NCBI RefSeq assembly: GCF_019801465.1
Contig: NZ_JAHVJA010000002.1
Location: 310,001 to 374,000 of the forward strand
DNA: 64,000 nt
Direction: 5' to 3'
From: Leisingera daeponensis
GTDB lineage: Bacteria; Pseudomonadota; Alphaproteobacteria; Rhodobacterales; Rhodobacteraceae
Positions within the stretch are counted from its first letter, which is position 1. Each line of letters opens with the position of its first letter. Position numbers and translations under genes: made by a program. This document shows, in pieces, positions 20,368 to 28,231 of the stretch. The notes under the pieces are model-generated. The model was not told where the DNA came from. It made no database searches and saw nothing but the letters and a program-made list of their open reading frames with translations.

Positions 20368-20400
20368 CCGCGCAATATTGTTTCATCGCCGCGCAATATT
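20368..20400. promoter_or_regulatory. two 12-bp direct repeats, probable Lrp-type operator
   Basis: CCGCGCAATATT occurs at 20368-20379 and 20389-20400, 21 bp apart (two helical turns), 49 bp upstream of the lrp start codon. The first copy extends to a CAATATTG palindrome. Spacing and AT-centred sequence suit an Lrp/AsnC octamer. Confidence 0.6.
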
Positions 20401-20558
20401 CTTTGCATGTCGAATGTGCAAGCCTTTAAGACCGCCGCGCAGGCGCTTTCTGTATCCCGCGGCATGCAAAGGCTGGGGGTTTAAGCCAGCGGGTCCTGCC
20501 GCTATATGCATTTCCTGACGGCGGCAAGCCCGCCATGCTGCTTACGTAAGGGACGAAC

Positions 20559-21500
20559 ATGAGCGAGACGCGCCACACCAAGGTTCTGATCATCGGCTCC
20601 GGGCCGGCCGGCTACACCGCAGGGGTCTATGCCGCCCGCGCCATGCTGGAGCCCATCCTGGTACAGGGCATCGAGCCCGGCGGCCAGCTGACCACCACCA
20701 CCGAGGTCGAGAACTACCCCGGTTTCACCGAGGTGCAGGGCCCCGACCTGATGATCAAGATGCAGGAGCACGCCCAGGCGATGGGCTGCGAGGTGATCGG
20801 CGACTACATCACTTCGCTCGACACCTCCGCCCGCCCGTTCGTGGCCAAGGCCGACAGCGGCACCACCTTCACCGCCGACGCGGTGATCCTGGCCACCGGC
20901 GCCCGCGCCAAATGGCTGGGTCTGGAAAGCGAAGAGAAGTTCAAGGGCTTCGGCGTCTCCGCCTGCGCCACCTGTGACGGCTTCTTCTACCGCGGCCAGG
21001 AGATTGTGGTGATCGGCGGCGGCAACACCGCCGTGGAAGAGGCGCTGTTCCTCACCAACTTCGCCTCCAAGGTGACCCTGATCCACCGCCGCGACGAGCT
21101 GCGCGCCGAGAAGATCCTGCAGGACCGCCTGTTCAAGAACGAAAAGATCGAAACCCTGTGGTTCCACACCCTCGAAGAGGTCGTCGGCACCGACAACCCG
21201 CTGGGGGTTGAGGGCGTCGTGGTCAAGAACGTGCAGACCGGCGAGCTGAAGGAAATCCCCTGCAAGGGCGTCTTTGTCGCCATCGGCCACGCCCCTGCCA
21301 ACGAACTGGTCAAGGACGTGCTGGAGCTGCACAACGGCGGCTACGTCAAGGTGAAGCCGGGCTCCACCGAGACCTCGATCCCCGGCATCTATGCCGCCGG
21401 CGACCTGACCGACCACAAGTACCGCCAGGCGGTCACCTCGGCCGGCATGGGCTGCATGGCCGCGCTCGATGCCGAGCGTTTCCTGGCCGAGCAGGAGTAA
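20559..21500 (+). CDS. trxB: thioredoxin-disulfide reductase
   Basis: FAD enzyme of 313 residues that reduces thioredoxin with NADPH. Visible: FAD loop [17 protein letters not shown], redox pair CATC near residue 147 ([13 protein letters not shown]), NADPH loop [13 protein letters not shown], and the C-terminal FAD motif [10 protein letters not shown]. Length is typical. Six bases separate its stop from the RraB-like gene, so they are co-transcribed. Confidence 0.97.
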   Translation: MSETRHTKVLIIGSGPAGYTAGVYAARAMLEPILVQGIEPGGQLTTTTEVENYPGFTEVQGPDLMIKMQEHAQAMGCEVIGDYITSLDTSARPFVAKADSGTTFTADAVILATGARAKWLGLESEEKFKGFGVSACATCDGFFYRGQEIVVIGGGNTAVEEALFLTNFASKVTLIHRRDELRAEKILQDRLFKNEKIETLWFHTLEEVVGTDNPLGVEGVVVKNVQTGELKEIPCKGVFVAIGHAPANELVKDVLELHNGGYVKVKPGSTETSIPGIYAAGDLTDHKYRQAVTSAGMGCMAALDAERFLAEQE

Positions 21501-21506
21501 CCCCGG

Positions 21507-21839
21507 ATGCCGCATGATTTCGACGCGCAGCGGGCCGGAACCGTTGCGGCATTCAAGGATCTGCAGGCCGAACACGGCCTGCCGGAGGTGGCGGACGTGG
21601 ATTACTTCTTCGTCCCCGCCCGCGCCGGCGCCGACTGGCGCCCGCTGGCCGAGGAGCTGAGCCGCGAAGGCTTTGCCTGTGCGTTCTTCGAAGCCGAAGG
21701 CGAAGACCCGCCCTATCTGGCCGCCACCCTGCCGGACCAGATCATCTCGGCCACCGGCATCTGGATCGGCGAGGAGCTGGCCACCCGCGCCGCCCTTGCC
21801 CACGGCTTTGCGCCGGACGGCTGGGGGCTGGAGGGCTAA
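21507..21839 (+). CDS. RraB-like (RNase E inhibitor family) protein
   Basis: A 110-residue acidic protein resembling the RraB/DUF1260 family: VDYFFVPARAGADWRPLAEELSREG has the family's hydrophobic-strand and helix pattern. RraB modulates RNase E in enterobacteria; activity here is only inferred. AGGAG lies across the trxB stop codon, so it is translationally linked to trxB. Confidence 0.6.
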   Translation: MPHDFDAQRAGTVAAFKDLQAEHGLPEVADVDYFFVPARAGADWRPLAEELSREGFACAFFEAEGEDPPYLAATLPDQIISATGIWIGEELATRAALAHGFAPDGWGLEG

Positions 21840-21929
21840 CCGCCCCTGCTCCCGCCTGCAACCGGGCATTGACCCCGCCCCCGCGGCCCCGCAGTCTGCT
21901 CCCGGAGGCAGCGACACAGGAGGACCAGG

Positions 21930-23609
21930 GTGGCAAGCGCGCTCTGGCAGGGCAACTGGATCACCCGCACCCGGATCACAACCGGCCTGGTGCTGCTGGC
22001 CTTCGCCTTCTTTCACTTCATCAACATCGGCCTCGGCCTGATCTCGCCCGCATGGATGGATGCGTTTCAGGACGCCCGCCAGGTGATTACCCGCAGCCTG
22101 TTGGGCAGCCTGATCCTTTATGCCGCGCTGATCCTGCACGCAGGCCTTGCCTTGTGGAACCTGGCCCGCCGCCGGTCCCTGCGGATGCGCTGGGGCGAGG
22201 CGCTGCAGACCGCGCTCGGCCTGCTGATCCCGCTGCAGCTGCTGGCCCATATCGTCTTCACCCGCTACTCGCACGAGATCTACGGCACCAACGACGAGAT
22301 GCCCTATCAGATCGTGCTGATGTGGAACTCCCCCGAAATCTGGCAGCAAAGCCTGCTGTTGCTGGCGGTCTGGATCCACGGCTGCATGGGGCTGCACTAC
22401 TGGCTGCGGCTGACCCGCTGGTGGCGCCCGCTGGTGCCCTGGATGGCGGGTCTGGCCGTCTTCATCCCCGGCTTTGCCTTTGCGGGCCTTTTGACCGAGG
22501 GCCGCCGCATCTACGGGCTGTTCGTCGAGGGCACCGAGCGCGCGGCGCTGATGGAGAATTTCAACTGGCCCAGCCAGCAGGCCTTTGCCCAGATGTTTGC
22601 GGCCGAACGCCTGTGGCTGTGGGCCTTCTTTGCGCTGCTCGGCCTCACCGCCGCCGTCTACCTCCTGCGCAAGCTCATCCGCCGCCGCCGCGCGGTCACC
22701 ATCCGCTATGCCTTCGGCCCCGAAATCCGGGCCGAGCGCGGCATGACGCTGCTGGAGATGTCGCGCGCGGGCGGCGTCCAGCACACCTCGCTGTGCGGCG
22801 GCAAGGGCCGCTGCACCACCTGCCGCGTGGTGGTGGATGAGGGCGGCGAGCATCTGCCGCCGCCGGAACCGCCCGAGGCCCGCAGCCTGGAACGGGTCAA
22901 GGCCCCCGCCAACATGCGGCTGGCCTGCCAGATCCGCCCGCAGGCGCCGCTGACCGTCACCCGCCTGTTCCGCCCCGACGGCCGCAAGGGCCGCGCCCAT
23001 GCCAGCCAGGGCAGCGAACAGCAGTTGGCGGTGCTGTTCCTCGACATGCGCGGTTTCACCGCCCGCACTGCCGGCCAGCTGCCCTATGACGTGGTGTTCC
23101 TGCTGAACCGCTTCTTCGACGCCATCGTGCCCGCCATCACCGGCGCCGGCGGCACCGTGGACAAATACCTCGGCGACGGGCTGCTGGCGCTGTTCGAGGC
23201 GCCCTCCCCCGCCCGCTCCGCCGCCGCCGCGCTGGACGCCGCCGCCGCCATCGGCGACGCGCTGCAGGACTTCAACGCGCGGCTGAACGCCGACGGCGAG
23301 CCCGAGGTCCGCATCGGTATCGGCGTGCATCTGGGCGAACTGGTGCTGGGCGAAATCGGCAGCGCCGCCCATGCCCCGCGCACCATCATCGGCGGCAGCG
23401 TCAACACCGCCAGCCGCCTCGAGGCCAAGACCAAGGAGCTGGGCGTCGAACTGCTGGTGTCAGCCCGGGTGCTGGAGGCCGCGGGGTATGATTCGGGCCA
23501 TCTGCCGCTGGAAACCTTCCGGCTGCGCGGCGTTTCCCGGCCGCTGGAGGCGCTGCCGGTCGAATTTGCCGCCGCCCTGCCCCGGACCCTGGCGGGAGAA
23601 CAGCGTTAG
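21930..23609 (+). CDS. membrane 2Fe-2S ferredoxin/adenylate cyclase fusion
   Basis: A 559-residue three-part protein. Residues 1-250 form about six membrane helices with several in-membrane histidines (29, 70, 107, 150, 156) that resemble the heme-b fumarate-reductase-type membrane anchor. Residues 255-345 are a plant-type [2Fe-2S] ferredoxin domain (Cys289, 295, 298 and 333 in LCGGKGRCTTC and LACQ). Residues 365-545 are a class III nucleotide cyclase with metal-binding Asp372 (LFLDMRGFT) and Asp416 (DKYLGDGLLA) and GGSVNTASRLE. It probably couples membrane or quinone redox state to cAMP synthesis (inference). The start is a GTG with AGGAGG upstream. Confidence 0.88.
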   Translation: MASALWQGNWITRTRITTGLVLLAFAFFHFINIGLGLISPAWMDAFQDARQVITRSLLGSLILYAALILHAGLALWNLARRRSLRMRWGEALQTALGLLIPLQLLAHIVFTRYSHEIYGTNDEMPYQIVLMWNSPEIWQQSLLLLAVWIHGCMGLHYWLRLTRWWRPLVPWMAGLAVFIPGFAFAGLLTEGRRIYGLFVEGTERAALMENFNWPSQQAFAQMFAAERLWLWAFFALLGLTAAVYLLRKLIRRRRAVTIRYAFGPEIRAERGMTLLEMSRAGGVQHTSLCGGKGRCTTCRVVVDEGGEHLPPPEPPEARSLERVKAPANMRLACQIRPQAPLTVTRLFRPDGRKGRAHASQGSEQQLAVLFLDMRGFTARTAGQLPYDVVFLLNRFFDAIVPAITGAGGTVDKYLGDGLLALFEAPSPARSAAAALDAAAAIGDALQDFNARLNADGEPEVRIGIGVHLGELVLGEIGSAAHAPRTIIGGSVNTASRLEAKTKELGVELLVSARVLEAAGYDSGHLPLETFRLRGVSRPLEALPVEFAAALPRTLAGEQR

Positions 23610-23843
23610 GCCGGGGGCCCGAAGCGCAAAACGCCTGTTTGCCGCGCCGCGCCGCCCCGCGCCAGCCATCCGGCCCGGCACGCCGCGGCAGAACAATCGG
23701 CCGCGCGGCCGCAGTCGTTGCAGCCCTGCAACGCGGCAATAAATCGCCACTTCCTGCCAATTCACCCTTTGCAACCGGGCCGAACCATGCAATGCGTTCA
23801 CGCGTGAACATACTTTTAACCTGCTGACCCTACTGCTGCGCCC
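23610..23843. other. 234-bp intergenic region with two dyads
   Basis: Between the cyclase stop and the MarR-like segment. It holds CGTTGCAG-cc-CTGCAACG (23716-23733) and the perfect palindrome at 23796-23809; the AT-rich stretch 23805-23825 right after it may contain a -10 element. No coding sequence seen. Confidence 0.55.
23796..23809. promoter_or_regulatory. perfect 14-bp palindrome, probable operator
   Basis: GTTCACGCGTGAAC, 35 bp before the GTG of the MarR-like frame. Position and perfect symmetry suggest an operator for a dimeric regulator, possibly the adjacent MarR-like protein. Confidence 0.55.
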
Positions 23844-24209
23844 GTGACCGACCCCGCATCCATATCCAACCCGGACGGCGAAGACCTGCTGTTCCGCCTC
23901 CTGCGCCAGCTCGACACGGCGCCGGACGCCTCGCAGCGCGCGACCGCTGCGGCGGTGGGGATTTCGCTGGGGCGGCTCAACACCCTGCTGCGGCAGGCGG
24001 CGGACAGCGGCCTGATCGCCATCAGCGCCCGCCCCGGCCCGGACAAGCGGCAGCGGTTCGCCTATTCGCTGACCACCCGCGGCGCGGCGGAAAAAGTGCG
24101 GCTCACCGATCAATTCCTTGCCCGCAAGCTCGCAGAATACAACGCGCTGCATGCGGAACTCACCGGCTCCGCTAGCGGCCTACCTCCTCTCAAACACAGG
24201 ACCAACCCG
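23844..24209 (+). CDS. MarR/EPS-associated winged-helix segment, in frame with SAT-APSK
   Basis: 122 codons starting at a GTG encode a winged-helix domain like the small EPS-associated MarR-type regulators: LLFRLLRQLD, then QRATAAAVGISLGRLNTLLRQAADSG (recognition helix), the wing KRQRFAYSLTTRG and the C-terminal helix VRLTDQFLARKLAEYNALHAEL. No stop separates it from the sulfate adenylyltransferase start at 24210, so translation would give a 691-residue fusion. No Shine-Dalgarno sequence precedes the GTG, suggesting weak or leaderless translation. In the +2 frame a TAG sits at about 24171, so a one-base change could have removed an original stop. Confidence 0.6.
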
Positions 24210-25919
24210 ATGCAAAGCAACCTGGCTCCGATTCCTGAGCTTTATGTCTCCTACGAAAGCGCCCAGAAACTGAAGGTCGAAGCAGCCGACCTGGTCAGCT
24301 GGGACCTGACCCCGCGCCAGATCTGCGACCTGGAACTGCTGATGAACGGCGGCTTCAACCCGCTGAAGGGCTTCCTGACCGAGGCCGACTACAACAGCGT
24401 CGTCGACACCATGCGCCTGACCGACGGCTCGCTGTGGCCGATGCCGATCACCCTGGACGTGTCCGAGGACTTCGCATCCAAGCTGGAAGCGGGCCAGGAC
24501 ATTGCCCTGCGCGACCAGGAAGGCGTGATCCTCGCCACCATGACCGTCACCGACAACTGGGTGCCGAACAAGGCGAAAGAGGCCGAGAAGGTCTTCGGCG
24601 CCGATGACGATGCCCACCCGGCAGTGAACTACCTGCACAACACCGCAGGCAAGGTCTACCTGGGCGGCCCGGTGACCGGCATCCAGCAGCCCGTCCACTA
24701 TGACTTCCGCGCCCGCCGCGACACCCCGAACGAACTGCGCGCCTATTTCCGCAAGGTCGGCTGGAACAAGGTCGTCGCCTTCCAGACCCGCAACCCGCTG
24801 CACCGCGCCCACCAGGAGCTGACCTTCCGCGCCGCGCGCGAAGCCCAGGCCAACCTGCTGATCCACCCGGTGGTCGGCATGACCAAGCCGGGCGACGTCG
24901 ACCACTTCACCCGCGTGCGCTGCTACGAGGCGGTGCTGGACAAATACCCGGCCGCCACCACCTCGATGTCGCTCCTGAACCTGGCGATGCGCATGGCCGG
25001 CCCGCGCGAGGCGGTCTGGCACGGCCTGATCCGCAAGAACCACGGCTGCACCCATTTCATCGTCGGCCGCGACCACGCAGGCCCGGGCAAGAACTCTGCC
25101 GGTGAAGATTTCTACGGCCCCTATGACGCGCAGGACCTGTTCCGCGAGTTCCAGGGCGAAATGGGCATCGAAATGGTCGACTTCAAACACATGGTCTATG
25201 TGCAGGAGCGCGCCCAGTACGAGCCCGCGGACGAGATCGAGGACAAGGACAACGTCACCATCCTCAACATCTCCGGCACCGAACTGCGCCGCCGCCTGGC
25301 CGAAGGCCTGGAGATCCCCGAGTGGTTCTCCTTCCCCGAGGTCGTGGCCGAGCTGCGCAAGACCAAGCCGCCGCGCGCCCAGCAGGGCTTCACCGTGTTC
25401 TTCACCGGCTTCTCCGGCTCCGGCAAATCCACAATCGCCAACGCGCTGATGGTCAAGCTGATGGAAATGGGCGGCCGCCCCGTGACCCTGCTGGACGGCG
25501 ACATCGTTCGTAAGAACCTGTCGAGCGAGCTGGGCTTCTCGAAAGAGCACCGCGACCTCAACATCCGCCGCATCGGCTATGTGGCCTCCGAGATCACCAA
25601 GAACGGCGGCATCGCCATCTGCGCCCCGATCGCGCCTTACGCCACCACCCGCCGCGCCGTGCGCGAGGACGTGGAACAGTTCGGCGCCTTTGTCGAAGTG
25701 CACGTTGCCACCTCTATCGAGGAATGCGAGCGCCGCGACCGCAAGGGCCTGTACAAGCTGGCCCGCGAAGGCAAGATCAAGGAGTTCACCGGCATCTCCG
25801 ACCCCTACGACGTGCCGCAGAACGCCGAGCTGGTGGTTGAGACCGAGAACGTCGACGTCGACAACTGCGCCCACCAGGTGCTGCTCAAGCTGGAAAGCAT
25901 GGGCCTGATCAAGGCCTGA
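24210..25919 (+). CDS. bifunctional sulfate adenylyltransferase/APS kinase
   Basis: Activates sulfate to APS and then PAPS. Starting at the ATG 24210 the protein is 569 residues, the usual size for this fusion in roseobacters. The N-terminal ATP-sulfurylase (about 1-390) has the QTRNPLHRAHQE nucleotide motif and the GRDHAGPG loop; the C-terminal APS kinase (about 390-569) has the P-loop FTGFSGSGKST and LLDGDIVRKNL. AGGA lies nine bases before the ATG. It serves sulfur assimilation or sulfation. The reading frame is open for 366 bases upstream into a MarR-like segment. Confidence 0.95.
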   Translation: MQSNLAPIPELYVSYESAQKLKVEAADLVSWDLTPRQICDLELLMNGGFNPLKGFLTEADYNSVVDTMRLTDGSLWPMPITLDVSEDFASKLEAGQDIALRDQEGVILATMTVTDNWVPNKAKEAEKVFGADDDAHPAVNYLHNTAGKVYLGGPVTGIQQPVHYDFRARRDTPNELRAYFRKVGWNKVVAFQTRNPLHRAHQELTFRAAREAQANLLIHPVVGMTKPGDVDHFTRVRCYEAVLDKYPAATTSMSLLNLAMRMAGPREAVWHGLIRKNHGCTHFIVGRDHAGPGKNSAGEDFYGPYDAQDLFREFQGEMGIEMVDFKHMVYVQERAQYEPADEIEDKDNVTILNISGTELRRRLAEGLEIPEWFSFPEVVAELRKTKPPRAQQGFTVFFTGFSGSGKSTIANALMVKLMEMGGRPVTLLDGDIVRKNLSSELGFSKEHRDLNIRRIGYVASEITKNGGIAICAPIAPYATTRRAVREDVEQFGAFVEVHVATSIEECERRDRKGLYKLAREGKIKEFTGISDPYDVPQNAELVVETENVDVDNCAHQVLLKLESMGLIKA

Positions 25920-25943
25920 GCCTGACACCCCGGCGCGAAACTA

Positions 25944-25976
25944 GAGCGGCCCGCCATCCGGCGGGCCGTTTTCCGT
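25944..25976 (+). terminator. terminator of SAT-APSK
   Basis: About 9-bp stem GGCCCGCC / GGCGGGCC followed by TTTT, 25 bp after the stop codon. Confidence 0.85.
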
Positions 25977-26014
25977 TCCGCGCAGCGCCGGGGCCGCCCT
26001 GCCCCGGCCGCGGC

Positions 26015-27247
26015 CTAGTGGTACGGCTGCGCCCCGCCTTCCGGCGGCGCGGCCTTCGGCGGCGCCCAGGCCGCGCCTGCCGGGGCTTCCGCTCCGCCCC
26101 GCGCCAGCACCGGCGGCGCCCCCGTCCAGCCGCGGGTCATCCACAGCGCCGCAGGCTCCGCATCCGCGGCGCGCGGGGTCAGCCCGTCAATGCTCAGGCT
26201 CAGCTGCGCGGCATCATGCTGGGCGGTGACGCGCAGACGGTCGCCCGCCGCGGCAGCCACCGGCTGATCCAGCAGATAGGCGGTGCGCCCCCAATGGCCG
26301 CCCGACTGCAGCCCGTTCGCCACCAGAATGCCGGGAGCCAGCTGCATTTCGAAGCTGGCGCATACCGCATGGATGGTGCCCGCTTCCGTGCAGGCCAGCT
26401 CCCGCGCAACCCGCGCCGGATCGAGCGTGGGCCTGGCGAAATCAAACCGGAACAGCCCGGCAGGCGCCGCCAGCGGCTTCAGCCTGCAGGCCGCCAGATC
26501 ATTGGGCGTCAGCTGGGCCACCCGGGCAAAGCGGTGGAACGCGCTCAGATCGAAGCCTTCCGCCTCCTGCGGCCGCCACAGGTCCAGCAGCCCGCGGCTT
26601 TCCACCGGCTGCGCCAGCAGCGTGCCCCGCTCAGGCACCGCACGGGCCTCCGGCTTGGCGAGAACGGCCATGGCATGGGTCAGGGTCGCCAGCGCCCCCT
26701 CTCCCAGCAGCACCGTGTCCACGATCTCGGAAATCACCACATCGGCCGGTTCCGGCATGTCTTCCCCGATCACGATGTCATGCGACCACTTCGGCAGCAC
26801 CGTGATCCGGCTGCTCAGGCCGTTGGCGGCAATCACCCGCTCCGCCGCCTGCGCGATCAGCGGCTGCTGCTCGCAGGTGTAGACATGCTTCGCCCCGGCC
26901 CGCGCCGCCAGCATCGCCGTCAGCCCGGCGCCGCAGCCGATATCCAGCACCACGTCCCCCGGCCTCACCTTGGCCGCGATGGCCCTGGCATAGGCCTGGT
27001 TGCGCGCCCGGTCGGCCAGCATCGGGAAATGCCAGCGGGGCACGAACATCTGGTGCAGCCGCTCCTGCAGCACCTGCGCCTCGTGATGGCGGGAATCCCT
27101 CGCCAGCGCGTCCGCCAGAATCTCCGACGTCCGGACCCCGCCGTCAGCCAGAGATTGCGACTTTGCCAGCCGGACCAGCTCGTCTGCGTCCAGCGGATCC
27201 TGACGGGGGCCGGACTGAGACGGATGCGGCGCTTGATTTTGAAGCAA
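26015..27247 (-). CDS. PRMT-type (arginine) methyltransferase-like protein
   Basis: A 410-residue SAM-dependent methyltransferase with features of eukaryote-like protein arginine methyltransferases (PRMT7-like). It has SAM motif I VLDIGCGAGLTAMLAARAGA (100-119), post-I YTCEQ, the double-E loop SEIVDTVLLGE (Glu174, Glu183) and GHWGRTAYLLDQPV in place of the THW loop (His318, Trp319 kept). An N-terminal helical segment of about 65 residues precedes it. The start is a TTG with AGGAAAG upstream; no better start exists. A proline/alanine-rich tail ends the protein. Substrate unknown. Confidence 0.75.
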   Translation of the reverse strand: MLQNQAPHPSQSGPRQDPLDADELVRLAKSQSLADGGVRTSEILADALARDSRHHEAQVLQERLHQMFVPRWHFPMLADRARNQAYARAIAAKVRPGDVVLDIGCGAGLTAMLAARAGAKHVYTCEQQPLIAQAAERVIAANGLSSRITVLPKWSHDIVIGEDMPEPADVVISEIVDTVLLGEGALATLTHAMAVLAKPEARAVPERGTLLAQPVESRGLLDLWRPQEAEGFDLSAFHRFARVAQLTPNDLAACRLKPLAAPAGLFRFDFARPTLDPARVARELACTEAGTIHAVCASFEMQLAPGILVANGLQSGGHWGRTAYLLDQPVAAAAGDRLRVTAQHDAAQLSLSIDGLTPRAADAEPAALWMTRGWTGAPPVLARGGAEAPAGAAWAPPKAAPPEGGAQPYH

Positions 27248-27273
27248 CTTTTACTTTCCTTATTTTGAAGCAA
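27236..27273. repeat. 12-bp direct repeat over the start codon
   Basis: ATTTTGAAGCAA occurs at 27236-27247 and 27262-27273 (period 26 bp). The first copy contains the TTG start codon of the PRMT-like gene in reverse complement; the second would supply an out-of-frame TTG. Confidence 0.7.
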
Positions 27274-27631
27274 ATGCGGTTTTTCCGACTATCCGCCATC
27301 CGCTTCTAAAATTCGGTAAAGACAAAGCGCCTCCGGCCCCGTCCGGATACCGCAGCGGCCGCTGCACAGGCGGTGCCTCCACCGAAAGGCCTGCGGCCTG
27401 CCCGGCAGATCCGCCATGCCCCGCAGCAGCACAAAGCCCTCGCCCGCGGCCCGCCCCCCGGCCGCCTGCGCCGCGCCGGTCAGCGCGGCAGTGCAGCCAT
27501 CCCCGATGCCGCTTTCATGAGAGCCCGGGTTTTCTTGATCAGCCCCGCGATGGCCGCGCATTTTTCGCCGCAAGCGGCGATCCGCAATGGGCTGCAGGAT
27601 GGCCGCGCCGGTCCCCGGCCGGGCAGCCCCC
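27274..27631. other. 358-bp intergenic region with a gene remnant
   Basis: Apart from the PhzF-like fragment at 27396-27462 no coding sequence is supported. Base composition is normal for the window. The upstream part must hold the PRMT-like promoter (minus strand). Confidence 0.5.
27396..27462 (-). pseudogene. remnant of a PhzF-family 3' end
   Basis: The minus strand reads AAGEGFVLLRGMADLPG, matching the C-terminus of the intact PhzF gene at 29130 (VAGEGFVLMRGTVDLP) with clear nucleotide similarity over about 55 bases. The frame continues without the normal stop and the upstream PhzF sequence is missing, so it looks like the tail of a deleted paralogue. Confidence 0.5.
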
Positions 27632-27991
27632 CTACCAGTAGTAGGGAACCCCGAAGTGATCATGCGCCCGGGTTCCATATTGGCGGTCCCGCTCCCAGCC
27701 GCGGGGCCGTTCAGGTGCATTCTGCAGTTGTTCCGGGGTGATATCGGTCACGTAGCCATCCAGCCCCGCGTCATAGCGGAGACTGTTCCAGGGGATGGCT
27801 TGCTCCTCTTCTCCCATCCCCAGGAAGCCGCCGAAGGTCATGACAGCATAGGCGACCTTGCCCGAATGCTGGTCGATCATCAGATGGCCGATGTCGCCCA
27901 CCTGTTCGTGATTGCGGCTGTAAACCTTGGCCCCTGTCACGTCCTGGGACGCGACAAGGGCAGCTTGCGAATCCGGCTGAGCCGTCTTCAT
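27632..27991 (-). CDS. PRC-barrel domain protein
   Basis: A 119-residue protein with one PRC-barrel domain (about 18-85: VTGAKVYSRNHEQVGDIGHLMID, then GKVAYAVMTFGGFLGMGEEE and IPWNSLRYD). Such stand-alone domains are common in alphaproteobacteria and often appear with stress genes; the function is unknown. GAGGAGG eight bases before the ATG is a strong ribosome site. The tail is rich in Arg, His and Tyr. Confidence 0.88.
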   Translation of the reverse strand: MKTAQPDSQAALVASQDVTGAKVYSRNHEQVGDIGHLMIDQHSGKVAYAVMTFGGFLGMGEEEQAIPWNSLRYDAGLDGYVTDITPEQLQNAPERPRGWERDRQYGTRAHDHFGVPYYW

Positions 27992-28231
27992 CTGGCAGTC
28001 CTCCTCATTAACGATGTGCAATGGCACTCACCGCACAGTTTCCAACTCGTTACAGAGACCGAGCCTGCCACCCTCCGCGTCAGGCGTCATTCATCTGTGA
28101 CATAGCCGGGGTTTGCGGTGCCGAAGGGCGGCGCTTTTCCGCCGGGCGCGGCAGGCCGCAGCGGGAACTTTCCGCCGCGTCACGCGTTTCCGCCCCGCCT
28201 GATGAACCCGCGCTAACCTGAAAGGCCCGGC

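Noticed and set aside
20502..23372. A 956-codon minus-strand frame opposite trxB and the cyclase gene
   Set aside because: Low-complexity shadow peptide crossing two clearly real genes and their gap.
24180..25928. A 582-codon frame antisense to SAT-APSK
   Set aside because: Same GC-skew shadow pattern; no start context and no recognisable sequence.
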